Position numbers and translations under genes: made by a program. 64,000 bases of DNA from Rhizobium sp. TH2. GTDB taxonomy: Bacteria > Pseudomonadota > Alphaproteobacteria > Rhizobiales > Rhizobiaceae. Below are positions 29,592 to 40,246 of this stretch, in pieces (position 1 is the first letter of the stretch; the number at the start of each line of letters is the position of its first letter). Location of the stretch: the NCBI RefSeq assembly GCF_024707525.1, contig NZ_CP062231.1:4464001-4528000 (forward strand), in the 5' to 3' direction. Under the pieces are notes generated by a model. It made no database searches and was not told the DNA's origin. It saw only the letters and a list, made by a program, of their open reading frames with translations.

Positions 29592-29601
29592 AACCCAAGC
29601 C

Positions 29602-29630
29602 CAAAGAAAACCCGCCGGGTTGCGGCGGGT
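29602..29630 (-). terminator. Rho-independent terminator of the pnt operon
   Basis: On the minus strand ACCCGCCG and CGGCGGGT arms (29610-29617 and 29623-29630) form a stem with a five-base loop followed by a TTTTCTTT tract. It lies 27 bases after the pntB stop. Confidence 0.85.
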
Positions 29631-29656
29631 TCGAGACTTCAACCGTGCGACGTCGC

Positions 29657-31054
29657 TTAATGCGCCATCGCCTTGACGATATCCTCGGTGACCTTCTTGG
29701 CATCGCCGAGCAGCATCATCGTGCCATCCTTGTAGAACAGCGTGTTGTCGATGCCCGCATATCCCGAACCAAGCGAGCGCTTAACGAAGAGGCAGGTCTT
29801 GGCCTTGTCGACATCGAGGATCGGCATGCCGTAGATCGGTGAGGTCTTGTCGTCGCGGGCTGCCGGATTGGTGACGTCGTTGGCGCCGATGACATAGGCG
29901 ACATCGGCCTGGCCGAAATCGGAATTGATGTCCTCGAGTTCGAACACGTCGTCATACGGCACGTTGGCCTCGGCGAGCAGCACGTTCATGTGCCCCGGCA
30001 TGCGGCCGGCGACCGGATGGATGGCGTATTTGACCTCGACGCCGGCCTCCTTGAGCTTGTCGCCCATTTCCCTCAGCGCGTGCTGGGCCTGGGCTACAGC
30101 CATGCCGTAGCCCGGCACGATGATGACCTTGGAGGCGTTTGCCATCAGATAGGCCGCATCCTCGGCCGAGCCGAGCTTGACCTGCTTGTCGGAATTATCC
30201 TGTGCCGCAACACCGTTCTCGCCGCCGAAGCCGCCGAGAATGACCGATATGAAGGACCGGTTCATGCCTTTGCACATGATGTAGCTGAGGATCGCGCCCG
30301 ACGAGCCGACCAGCGCGCCGGTGATGATCAGCGCCAGATTGCCGAGCGTGAAGCCGATGCCGGCGGCAGCCCAGCCGGAATAGGAATTCAGCATCGAGAC
30401 GACGACGGGCATATCCGCGCCGCCGATCGGGATGATCAGCAGCACGCCGAAGGCCAGCGCCAGCGCCACGATCAGCCAGAAGACGACATGGCTTTCGGTG
30501 ACGACCAGCACGCCGACCAGAACCACGATGCCGACAAAGATCGCGAGGTTGATCGCATGCCGCATCGGCAGCATGATCGGCCGGCCCGACATCCGGCCAT
30601 CGAGCTTGAGGAAGGCAATGATTGAGCCGGTGAAGGTGATGGCGCCGATGGCGACACCGAGCGACATTTCCACCAGCGCCTGGCCGTGGATATGACCCAC
30701 TTCGCCAATGCCGAAGGAGGACGGCGCATAGAGTGCCGCGGCGGCGACCAGCACGGCGGCCAGGCCGACAAGGCTGTGGAAGCCGGCGACCAGCTGCGGC
30801 ATGGATGTCATGGCGATGCGGCGCGCAATGACCGCACCGATCGAGCCACCGATGCCAAGGCCGAGGATGATCAGCACCCAGCCGGTCAGCGTCGGGGTTG
30901 TCAACGCTAGGGTCGTGAGGATGGCGATCCCCATGCCGACCATGCCGAAGCGGTTGCCCTGGCGTGAGGTCGAGGGATGCGACAGGCCCCGCAGCGCCAT
31001 GATGAACAGCACGCCGGAGACGAGATAGAGGAAGGCTGCGATATTGACTGACAT
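29657..31054 (-). CDS. pntB: NAD(P) transhydrogenase subunit beta
   Basis: This 465-residue subunit of proton-translocating transhydrogenase has about nine membrane helices in the first ~270 residues and a C-terminal NADP-binding domain III (VIIVPGYGMAVAQAQHALREM, the inverted Rossmann loop). It couples the proton gradient to NADPH formation from NADH. It lies 11 bases downstream of pntAB and ends before a clear terminator. Confidence 0.97.
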   Translation of the reverse strand: MSVNIAAFLYLVSGVLFIMALRGLSHPSTSRQGNRFGMVGMGIAILTTLALTTPTLTGWVLIILGLGIGGSIGAVIARRIAMTSMPQLVAGFHSLVGLAAVLVAAAALYAPSSFGIGEVGHIHGQALVEMSLGVAIGAITFTGSIIAFLKLDGRMSGRPIMLPMRHAINLAIFVGIVVLVGVLVVTESHVVFWLIVALALAFGVLLIIPIGGADMPVVVSMLNSYSGWAAAGIGFTLGNLALIITGALVGSSGAILSYIMCKGMNRSFISVILGGFGGENGVAAQDNSDKQVKLGSAEDAAYLMANASKVIIVPGYGMAVAQAQHALREMGDKLKEAGVEVKYAIHPVAGRMPGHMNVLLAEANVPYDDVFELEDINSDFGQADVAYVIGANDVTNPAARDDKTSPIYGMPILDVDKAKTCLFVKRSLGSGYAGIDNTLFYKDGTMMLLGDAKKVTEDIVKAMAH

Positions 31055-31065
31055 CTAGGCCGCCC

Positions 31066-31473
31066 TCACTTGTCTTTTTTCTTGTACATGGCGAGCATGC
31101 GCTGGGTGACGAGGAAGCCGCCGAAGATGTTGATCGAGGCGAGGATCAGCGCCACGAAGCCCATGCCGGTGGCGATGCCGCTGACCGACAGGCCGACCGC
31201 GAGCAGTGCGCCGACCACGATGACCGACGAGATCGCGTTGGTGACGGCCATGAGTGGCGTGTGCAGCGCCGGCGTCACCGACCAGACGACATAGTAGCCA
31301 ACGAAGATGGCAAGCACGAAGATCGCCATCTGGAAGACGAAGGGATCGATCGCACCACCGGATAGCGTGTGTACGGCGTCTGATATCGACGGCTGGGTCG
31401 CGACGGCGTCGCGGACTGATGTGACCGCCTTGTCGAGATTGTCGAGGGCCTGGTTGACGGTTTCGGATGCCAT
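31066..31473 (-). CDS. pntAB: NAD(P) transhydrogenase subunit alpha part 2
   Basis: This 135-residue membrane subunit begins [13 protein letters not shown]; the ATG at 31473 is four bases after the pntAA stop and has AAGGAGGG upstream. Four hydrophobic segments ([20 protein letters not shown] and others) correspond to the membrane part of the alpha chain in one-piece PntA enzymes. The split alpha arrangement is standard in alphaproteobacteria. Confidence 0.95.
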   Translation of the reverse strand: MASETVNQALDNLDKAVTSVRDAVATQPSISDAVHTLSGGAIDPFVFQMAIFVLAIFVGYYVVWSVTPALHTPLMAVTNAISSVIVVGALLAVGLSVSGIATGMGFVALILASINIFGGFLVTQRMLAMYKKKDK

Positions 31474-31477
31474 TTTC

Positions 31478-32638
31478 TCAGCCCTCCTTGACTGCGGCAG
31501 GCACAGCGCCGCCGAAATTCGGATGCACGACCTGGCCGCCATGGGTCAGCATGGTCGCCTTGACCAGTTCGTCGTCGAGATTGATCGTCAATTCCTTGGT
31601 CTCCTTCGAGATCAGCGTCTCGAGGAAGGTGACGAGGTTCTTGGCATAAAGCAGCGAGGCCGATGCCGCGATCCTGCCGGGCACATTGGCATAGGCGATG
31701 ACACGCACGCCCTCGACATCGGCGACCTGATCGGCGACGGCGCCTTCGATATTGCCGCCGCGCTCGATGGCAAGATCGACAGCGACAGAGCCCGGCTTCA
31801 TCGCCTTCAGCATGTCGCGGGTGACAAGACGCGGTGCCGGCCGGCCGGGGATCAAGGCCGTGGTGATGACGATATCCTGCTTGGCAATGTGCTCGGCAAC
31901 GAGTGCCGCCTGCTTGGCCTGGTATTCGGCCGACATCGGCTTGGCGTAACCGGCCGCAGTCTCGGCCGCCTTGAATTCATCGTCCTCGATAGCGATGAAC
32001 TTGCCGCCAAGCGATGCGACCTGTTCCTTGGCGGCGGGGCGCACGTCGGTGGCCGAGACGACGGCACCGAGGCGGCGGGCGGTGGCGATGGCCTGCAAGC
32101 CTGCAACGCCGGCGCCCATCACGAAGACCTTGGCGGCGGGCACGGTGCCGGCGGCCGTCATCATCATCGGCATGGCGCGGTCATAGACCGAGGCTGCATC
32201 GATCACGGCCTGGTAGCCGGCGAGATTGGCCTGCGAGGACAGTACGTCCATGGATTGGGCGCGGGTGATGCGCGGCATCAGTTCCATGGCAAAGGTCGAA
32301 AGACCGGCGGTCGCCATCTCGGCGATGGCCTTTTCATTGCCATAGGGATCCATGATCGCAATGACGATCGCGCCTGACTTGTAAGTCTTGATTTCCTTCG
32401 GCGCCGGCCGACGTACCTTGAGTACGACGTCGGCTCTCTTGGCATCGGTGGCCGAGCCGATCCGGGCGCCCAGCTTCTCATATTCGCCATCGGGAATACG
32501 GGAAAGCGTGCCGGCGCCTGTCTCGACCACGATATCGAGCCCAAGCGCCTTCATCTTCTTCACCGTTTCCGGCGAACACGCAACGCGCGGCTCGCCTCCA
32601 ACGGTTTCACGCGAAATATAAACTGTTGCTGCCACCAT
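31478..32638 (-). CDS. pntAA: NAD(P) transhydrogenase subunit alpha part 1
   Basis: This 386-residue soluble, NAD(H)-binding domain I is homologous to alanine dehydrogenase. Conserved segments are [19 protein letters not shown] near the start and [22 protein letters not shown], the Rossmann glycine motif. It has GGGAGGG upstream of the start. It is the first transhydrogenase gene; the small cytochrome oxidase subunit IV gene lies ~80 bases upstream on the same strand. Confidence 0.97.
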   Translation of the reverse strand: MVAATVYISRETVGGEPRVACSPETVKKMKALGLDIVVETGAGTLSRIPDGEYEKLGARIGSATDAKRADVVLKVRRPAPKEIKTYKSGAIVIAIMDPYGNEKAIAEMATAGLSTFAMELMPRITRAQSMDVLSSQANLAGYQAVIDAASVYDRAMPMMMTAAGTVPAAKVFVMGAGVAGLQAIATARRLGAVVSATDVRPAAKEQVASLGGKFIAIEDDEFKAAETAAGYAKPMSAEYQAKQAALVAEHIAKQDIVITTALIPGRPAPRLVTRDMLKAMKPGSVAVDLAIERGGNIEGAVADQVADVEGVRVIAYANVPGRIAASASLLYAKNLVTFLETLISKETKELTINLDDELVKATMLTHGGQVVHPNFGGAVPAAVKEG

Positions 32639-32720
32639 GCCCTCCCGGCAAAAATCAGCATACGCTTTCGCTGCCGCCCATCAAGGCGGCAGGGAGAAGA
32701 TCAATCCTCCATCAGGATAT

Positions 32721-32942
32721 TCAGAGTACGTAGAAGCCGACGACCGACAGCACGACGAAAAGCAGCGTCGAGAACACGAAGCCGGCACTCGAGAAGAAGC
32801 CGACCGCCATGGCGATCATCAGTGCTCCGATCATCATCGCGCCGTATTTCGCGGCGTTGATGAAGAATTTGTAGGTCTTGTGGTGTTCTGGATAATCCAT
32901 GGAAGCGCCCACTTCCACGGGCCCGGAATGATGTTCGGCCAT
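32721..32942 (-). CDS. aa3-type cytochrome c oxidase subunit IV
   Basis: This 73-residue protein has the family onset MAEHHSGPVEVGASMDYPEHHKTY and one long C-terminal hydrophobic stretch. It corresponds to the small bacterial subunit IV of aa3-type cytochrome c oxidase. The start has GGAGAGA just upstream. It is frequently found next to pntAA in rhizobia, as here, although the main oxidase genes lie elsewhere. Confidence 0.9.
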   Translation of the reverse strand: MAEHHSGPVEVGASMDYPEHHKTYKFFINAAKYGAMMIGALMIAMAVGFFSSAGFVFSTLLFVVLSVVGFYVL

Positions 32943-33122
32943 CTAGTTCTCTCCAAAGGCGGCAGCCATCCGTGCCGTCCGCCACTCTCTTGCATGCAAT
33001 ATCCCGGATGCGGCGGAAATTGAAGCCTATCCGGGGATTGGCATTACACAGCCGAAAAAAAATCGCAATGCGACCCAAGGGCGCTTTCGTTCGATCAAAT
33101 CGATTTTAAAAAACAATTCAAA

Positions 33123-33151
33123 CGAAAAAGCCCGGGCATATGCACCCGGGC
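33123..33151 (-). terminator. Rho-independent terminator of the TRAP binding-protein gene
   Basis: On the minus strand GCCCGGG and CCCGGGC arms (33130-33136 and 33145-33151) pair around an eight-base loop and are followed by five T residues. It lies about 28 bases after the stop of the TRAP gene. Confidence 0.87.
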
Positions 33152-33178
33152 CCTTGTTCGACGGGGCAGATGGCGGAA

Positions 33179-35228
<2,050 letters not shown>

Positions 35229-35253
<25 letters not shown>

Positions 35254-35888
35254 TCCATGATCAGCCTCACCAGCCGGTAGCCCAGCAGCAGCGTAATGAT
35301 CGTCGCATAGACGAAGGGCCGCGGCGGCCAGCTCTTGACCGCCATGAAGAAGTGGATGACGCCGAGCGTAGCGATCACATAGACGAGCCTGTGCAGCTTG
35401 CCCCAGGCACTGCCCATCGCCCGGATCGCCCGGTTGTTCGAGGTCACCGCCAGCGCGATCAGACAGAGAAAGGCCATCATCCCCACGATGATGTAAGGCC
35501 GCTTGAAGACATCCACGAAAATCACCGGCAGATTCATCGCCCGATCGAGGATGAAATAGGTCAGGAAGTGGAAGAGCACGTAGTAGAAGGTGAGCAGGCC
35601 GAATGCCCGCCGGAACCGGAAGAGATTGACGCGAGTCAGATCACGCAGTGGCGTGACCAGCAGCGTGACGATAAGGAACCTGAGCGCCCATTCTCCCAAC
35701 AGATGCTCGAATGTCTGGATCGGATTGGCGCCGAGATCGTTGACCGCGCCGAGATAGAAGTAATACGCCGCCGGAATGAGGCCGAAACCATAGATCCACC
35801 ATGACGAGACCTTCGCCAGGGTCTTGTTGATCTGTTTCGGATAATCGGTCTTTTTCGGCTTCGCCGCTGCGGTGCTTGTCGTCGACAT
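35229..35888 (-). CDS. msrQ: Haem-binding membrane subunit of methionine sulfoxide reductase
   Basis: This 219-residue protein with six hydrophobic segments is of the YedZ/MsrQ ferric reductase-like family. Conserved features include NPIQTFEHLLGEWALRFL, LLVTPLRDLT, and AMGSAWGKLHRLVYV with haem-binding His. It passes electrons from the membrane quinone pool to MsrP, which repairs oxidised methionine in periplasmic proteins. It follows msrP by ten bases. Confidence 0.95.
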
Positions 35889-35898
35889 ATTTGCGGCC

Positions 35899-36846
35899 TC
35901 AATAGTTCGCGATCAGGTCCATGCCCGTATAGAGCGACGCGACCTCTTCGCCATAGCCGTTGAATTTCTCGGTATCGCGCCGCGTGGCACCACCGAAGAA
36001 GCCGCCGCCGCCCTGCCCAAGCACCCGCTCGCTCGCCTGGCTCCAGCGCGGATGATCACGCTCAGGATTGACGTTGGAATAGAAGCCATATTCATCCGGC
36101 GCCGCCATGTTCCAGGCCGTCACCGGCTGCTGGTCGGTCAGCGTGATCCTGTCGATCGACTTGACGTTCTTGAAGCCGTACTTCCACGGCACGACGAGCC
36201 GGATCGGCGCACCGTTCTGGTTGGGTAGCAGATCGCCATACATCCCCACGGCCATTATCGTCAGCGGGTGCATGGCCTCATCGAGCCTGAGGCCTTCCTT
36301 GTAGGGCCAGTCGAGCACGGCATAGGCGACGCCCGGCATTTCCTCGGGCCTCAGCGCCGTCTGGAAGGCGACGTATTTGGCGCTGCCGAGTGGTTCGGCC
36401 TGCTTGAGCAGGTCGGAGAGCATGAAGCCGGTCCACGGAATGACCATCGACCACGCCTCGACGCAGCGGAACCGGTAGATGCGTTCCTCGAGCGGCATCT
36501 TGGCGATCAGATCGGCGACATCGACTTCCATCGGCTTGCCGACCATGCCGTCGATCTTGATCTTCCAGGGCATCGGCTTGAAGTTGCCGGAATATTGCGC
36601 CGGATCCTCCTTGCCGGTGCCGAACTCGTAATAATTGTTGTAGGTGGTCGCGTCTTTCTTCGGCGTAATCTTGTCGTTGACGATGTAGCTTGATTGCTTG
36701 GCGTTGAGCGCGGCGGATGCATCCGCACCCGTCAGGCCTACAAGGCCGGATGCCACGGCACCCGCAAGAAATTGCCGGCGCTTCAGATAGAGCGATTTGG
36801 GTGTGATCTCTAGCGACGGGATATGCGGTACTTTATAGGCGGGCAT
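35899..36846 (-). CDS. msrP: Periplasmic protein-methionine-sulfoxide reductase catalytic subunit
   Basis: This 315-residue molybdopterin enzyme of the sulfite-oxidase fold (YedY) has a twin-arginine signal [10 protein letters not shown] and the molybdenum-ligating Cys in [18 protein letters not shown]. The ATG at 36846 ([17 protein letters not shown]) is chosen for a GAGGA site upstream. It reduces methionine sulfoxide in periplasmic proteins and pairs with MsrQ. A DUF/membrane gene further upstream appears to be a separate unit. Confidence 0.95.
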   Translation of the reverse strand: MPAYKVPHIPSLEITPKSLYLKRRQFLAGAVASGLVGLTGADASAALNAKQSSYIVNDKITPKKDATTYNNYYEFGTGKEDPAQYSGNFKPMPWKIKIDGMVGKPMEVDVADLIAKMPLEERIYRFRCVEAWSMVIPWTGFMLSDLLKQAEPLGSAKYVAFQTALRPEEMPGVAYAVLDWPYKEGLRLDEAMHPLTIMAVGMYGDLLPNQNGAPIRLVVPWKYGFKNVKSIDRITLTDQQPVTAWNMAAPDEYGFYSNVNPERDHPRWSQASERVLGQGGGGFFGGATRRDTEKFNGYGEEVASLYTGMDLIANY

Positions 36847-36954
36847 GGAATGATCCTCGCAAATTGCTTCCGCCATTCTATACGCGTCTTCGCACGCAGT
36901 TGTTTCACAACAATTCTCACGCCCCTGTGAAAATGTGCGTGAACGCGCGAAACG

Positions 36955-37158
36955 CTATTTCCGATAGCGGCTGCGAAGCCAGAAGATCCCGAAAAAGGCG
37001 AGGATGATCAACGCACCCACGGCAAAGCCGAGAACCGGCGAAAACTTGCCGATACCGAGCACGATATTCGGCATGAAATACAGGAGAACGGCCGCAGCCG
37101 CGAGGATGATCGCGGCCGCTATGGCATTGCTGCGCGTCTGGTTGCCGTTTTCGGTCAT
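36955..37158 (-). CDS. Small membrane protein of unknown function
   Basis: This 67-residue protein, MTENGNQTRSNAIAAAIILA..., has two predicted membrane helices (SNAIAAAIILAAAAVLLYFM and VLGFAVGALIILAFFGIFWL) and ends in a basic RSRYRK tail. Its start overlaps the stop of the upstream acetyltransferase by four bases (ATGA), which supports it as a real, coupled gene. No family is recognised. Confidence 0.7.
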   Translation of the reverse strand: MTENGNQTRSNAIAAAIILAAAAVLLYFMPNIVLGIGKFSPVLGFAVGALIILAFFGIFWLRSRYRK

Positions 37159-37835
37159 GTCGACTGGCTGCTCCTGATATCCGTCAACTTGCGCTTCTGG
37201 TGGCCGTCGGCATCGAAATTGGACGGGTCGAGCCAGGCTTCGAACGCCGCCTTCAGGGCTGGCCATTCGTCATCGATCATCGAATACCATGCAGTATCAC
37301 GGTTTTTGCCGCGCGACAGCATGTGCTTGCGAAAAACACCCTCGAAGCTGAAGCCGAGGCGGTCGGCCGTCACCTTGCTGGGCTCGTTGGCATTGTCACA
37401 TTTCCATTCATAGCGACGGTAGCCCAGATCGTCGAAGACGTGCTTGGCCATGAGATAGTGGACCTCGGTGGAGATCGGTGATCGCGCCATCGCGAGCCCG
37501 TGTGCCACGCCGCCCACCTCGACGACGCCATTGGCCGGATCGGCGCGCATGTAATGCGCCATGCCGACGACCGCGCCGGTCTTGTTATCGATGAAAAGCT
37601 CCGTCAGCCAGCCGGCCTTCTTGACGCCGTCGAGCCAATTGGCAAAATCTTCCGCATTGGCGAAATCGGGCGCCGCGAAGTACTTCAGCCGCTCATTGGT
37701 GCCGATGCCACCCAGCGCGTTCCAGAGCGCTTCCGCGTGCTCCGACCTGACATAGGGAATGATGGTGACGAAACGGCCCTTGAGCGTGACAGGCTCGGGG
37801 GCCGGGCGGGGCTTCCAGTTCTTGAGGTCTTCCAT
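37155..37835 (-). CDS. GNAT-family N-acetyltransferase (RimJ/RimL-like)
   Basis: This 226-residue acetyltransferase has the RimJ/RimL arrangement: a first strand LKGRFVTIIPYVRSEHAEALW, a central GMAHYMRADPANGVVEVGGVAHG, and the C-terminal YRRYEWKCDNANEPSKVTADRLGFSFEG, where CDNxNxxSxxxxxRLGF is the acetyl-CoA-contacting motif. Targets may be protein N-termini, an amino acid or an antibiotic; the sequence does not tell. It overlaps a small membrane-protein gene downstream. Confidence 0.9.
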   Translation of the reverse strand: MEDLKNWKPRPAPEPVTLKGRFVTIIPYVRSEHAEALWNALGGIGTNERLKYFAAPDFANAEDFANWLDGVKKAGWLTELFIDNKTGAVVGMAHYMRADPANGVVEVGGVAHGLAMARSPISTEVHYLMAKHVFDDLGYRRYEWKCDNANEPSKVTADRLGFSFEGVFRKHMLSRGKNRDTAWYSMIDDEWPALKAAFEAWLDPSNFDADGHQKRKLTDIRSSQST

Positions 37836-37914
37836 GGATACTCGCGGGTGTGGGTTGCGCGGCGATTTTCATCACCGCGCAACCTGATAGGCAAATGAAA
37901 TCAATTGATGGGTA

Positions 37915-38628
37915 TCATACCACCTTGGCGCTGGCGACAGTTGCCTCGATGTGATCGATGAGGGCATCGGCAAGGCCCAGCCGGCCGGCCAGCATATCGA
38001 GATAGCCCCGTTCCGCGCGGCCGTCCGGCTCGATGGCGATGCGGGATGCTGTGTAGAGTTCCACCTTCTGGCTTTCGCTCTTGGCGGCTGCGATAATCGC
38101 ATCGAGATCGACGGGATTGGAAAGCTCGCCTTCGAGGAAAGCTTCGGCATCGGCACCGAGGCCGGCGAGCCGCACCTTGCCGAGGATGGCCTCGCGCTCG
38201 GCATCGTCGATATGGCCGTCGGCGCGCGCTGCTGCGATCATCGCGCGGACGAGGATGACGGCGAAATCCGCGCTGTTGGCGGCATCATCGACATGGAAAC
38301 CAGTGCCTTCGGGCGCCGGAAGCAATTGCGGCTCAGCGGTCGCGGCGGTCGATGCGTCGGCGGGCTGCGGCTCTTTTCCAGCCTGCCAGTTCTTGTACGC
38401 CTGGTAGCCGAGGCCCGCGATAGCAGCGAGGCCGCCGAGCTTCAGCGCCGAACCGCCCAGTTGCCGGCCCGTGCTGGTGCCGAGCAGGACCGCGGCGATG
38501 GCACCCGTTGCGAGCGGATTGTCCTTTGCCATCTGGCCGAGCTGCCCCGCGCGGTCTCTTACCGAACCGCCGGCACCCGGCACCTGCGAACCCAGGAACT
38601 GGTCCAGCAACTTCTTCGCATCGAACAT
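37915..38628 (-). CDS. DUF533 (YebE/TerB-like) inner-membrane protein
   Basis: This 237-residue protein begins MFDAKKLLDQFLG, the standard DUF533 start, followed by a glycine-rich hydrophobic segment (residues ~40-75) and a C-terminal acidic TerB-like helical domain (AAARADGHIDDAEREAILGKV). CAGGAGGAATTC is an ideal ribosome site. The domain resembles the metal-binding TerB fold; the physiological role is not known. Confidence 0.9.
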   Translation of the reverse strand: MFDAKKLLDQFLGSQVPGAGGSVRDRAGQLGQMAKDNPLATGAIAAVLLGTSTGRQLGGSALKLGGLAAIAGLGYQAYKNWQAGKEPQPADASTAATAEPQLLPAPEGTGFHVDDAANSADFAVILVRAMIAAARADGHIDDAEREAILGKVRLAGLGADAEAFLEGELSNPVDLDAIIAAAKSESQKVELYTASRIAIEPDGRAERGYLDMLAGRLGLADALIDHIEATVASAKVV

Positions 38629-38723
38629 GAATTCCTCCTGTTTGGCCTCTTTGGGTCGGAGGAGAACATAGGATCAAGGCGGGAGTATTACAAAGGCCCA
38701 GGACGTTTTTGCGAGCGGGCGGA

Positions 38724-39362
38724 TCAGCCCGTCAGCGCTGCCGCCTCAGCCGCGAGCTTGGTGATGCCGGCCCAATCGCCGGCCGCGACCATGGCCTTCG
38801 GCGCCACCCAGGAGCCGCCGACGCAGACGACGTTGGATAGCGACAGGTAATCCATTGCGTTCTTCAGCGAGATGCCGCCGGTGGGGCAGAACTGGATGCC
38901 GGCGAGCGGCGACGCGAGCGCGTTGACATAGGGCGCGCCGCCGGCCTGTTCGGCAGGGAAGAACTTCATCACCGTGTAGCCGCGATCGCGGACCTGCATG
39001 ACTTCGGTTGCCGTCGCGGTGCCCGGAAGCAGCGGAATGTCGCTCTGGTCGGCGGCATCGAGCACGGATGTGCCGGCGCCCGGCGAGACGATGAACTTCG
39101 AACCAGCCTTGACCGCGAGGTCCCATTGCTTGCCATCGAGCACCGTGCCAGCACCGACGACGCCGCCTTCGACCTCCTCGGCGATCGCCTTGATCGCATC
39201 GAGGCCGGCAGCTGTACGCAGCGTGATTTCCAGTGCCTTCAAGCCCCCCGCGACCAGCGCCCTGGCAAGCGGCACCGCCGACTTGATGTCTTCGATGATG
39301 ATGACCGGCACGACCGGCTGCAAGCGGAGGGTCGAAAGCAGTTGCTCGGTCTTGGCGTTCAT
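38724..39362 (-). CDS. eda: 2-keto-3-deoxy-6-phosphogluconate (KDPG) aldolase
   Basis: This 212-residue class I aldolase splits KDPG into pyruvate and glyceraldehyde-3-phosphate in the Entner-Doudoroff pathway. The Schiff-base lysine is Lys133 in GYTVMKFFPAE; Glu45 and Arg49 lie in LEITLRT; PTGGIS provides phosphate contacts. Length is normal. It is transcribed divergently from the YafY-type regulator at 39505. Confidence 0.96.
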   Translation of the reverse strand: MNAKTEQLLSTLRLQPVVPVIIIEDIKSAVPLARALVAGGLKALEITLRTAAGLDAIKAIAEEVEGGVVGAGTVLDGKQWDLAVKAGSKFIVSPGAGTSVLDAADQSDIPLLPGTATATEVMQVRDRGYTVMKFFPAEQAGGAPYVNALASPLAGIQFCPTGGISLKNAMDYLSLSNVVCVGGSWVAPKAMVAAGDWAGITKLAAEAAALTG

Positions 39363-39447
39363 CGGATCATCCTCTTCAAACGATTGAAAACGCCGCCCTC
39401 ATATCGCGGCGGCCGTGATGTGTCGAGCCAAAACTGCCTGTTCAATA

Positions 39448-39464
39448 CTGCCATAATATGACAG
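39448..39464. promoter_or_regulatory. Near-palindromic site in the eda / yafY divergent promoter
   Basis: CTGCCATAATATGACAG is a 17-bp inverted repeat (CTGnCATA-A-TATGnCAG) with one mismatch pair, 41 bases before the regulator start and 86 bases before eda. It is a candidate operator for the WYL-domain regulator. Confidence 0.5.
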
Positions 39465-39504
39465 CATTGCGGGCTAGATTACTGCCGGAAACAGGTTGCA
39501 ACAT

Positions 39505-40212
39505 ATGTCACGCTCCGAACGGTTACTCGAACTCATCCAGACGCTCAGGCGCCATCGCCGGCCGGTCAGCGGCCAGCGGCTCGCCGAGGAGACTGGAGTG
39601 AGCTTGCGCACGCTCTATCGCGATGTCGCGACATTGCAGGCGCAGGGAGCCGATATCGAAGGTGAGCCCGGAATGGGCTACATTTTGAAGCCGGGGTTTC
39701 TCTTGCCGCCACTGATGTTTTCAGAGGATGAAATCGAAGCCCTGGTGCTGGGATCGCGCTGGGTGGCGAACCGCACGGACAGCGAATTGTCGCGTGCCGC
39801 GGCGAATGTCCTCGCCAAGATCGCCGCTGTTCTGCCCGACGACCTCAAGCCCAAGCTCGAAAGCTCCAACCTGCTGATCCCGCCGGCCTATAATGAGGTC
39901 AAGGATGCCGTGGACCTGTCGCTGGTCCGCAAGGCGATCCGCAACGAACATATGGTCGATATCGGCTATGTCGATGCAGCGGGCGCCGAGACCCAGCGCC
40001 GCATCTGGCCCTTCGCACTCGGTTATTACGACCGGGTGCGGGTGATCGCCGCCTGGTGCGAGATGCGCAACGACTTCCGCAACTTCCGCACCGATCGCAT
40101 CCAACGCATGGAAGGCCAGGGCAAACGCTATCCGCGCCGCAAGGCGGAACTGCTGAAAGCCTGGCGGATTGCCGAGGGCGTCGCGGATTTGCAGAATCCT
40201 GACAATATTTGA
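39505..40212 (+). CDS. YafY-family HTH/WYL-domain transcriptional regulator
   Basis: This 235-residue protein starts MSRSERLLELIQTLRRHRRPVSG (ATG 39505; an in-frame TTG nine bases earlier is less likely). The N-terminal DeoR-like helix-turn-helix contains GQRLAEETGVSLRTLYRDVATL, and the C-terminal region from about residue 140 is a WYL domain, with RRIWPFALGYYDRVRVIAAWCEMRNDFRNFR. Such regulators respond to ligands, often nucleic-acid-derived, in stress or defence. The nearby near-palindrome at 39448 is a possible autoregulatory site; a link to eda is not established. Confidence 0.9.
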   Translation: MSRSERLLELIQTLRRHRRPVSGQRLAEETGVSLRTLYRDVATLQAQGADIEGEPGMGYILKPGFLLPPLMFSEDEIEALVLGSRWVANRTDSELSRAAANVLAKIAAVLPDDLKPKLESSNLLIPPAYNEVKDAVDLSLVRKAIRNEHMVDIGYVDAAGAETQRRIWPFALGYYDRVRVIAAWCEMRNDFRNFRTDRIQRMEGQGKRYPRRKAELLKAWRIAEGVADLQNPDNI

Positions 40213-40246
40213 CAGAGCAGCCGTGATTGCCGCGGCGAGGCTACCG

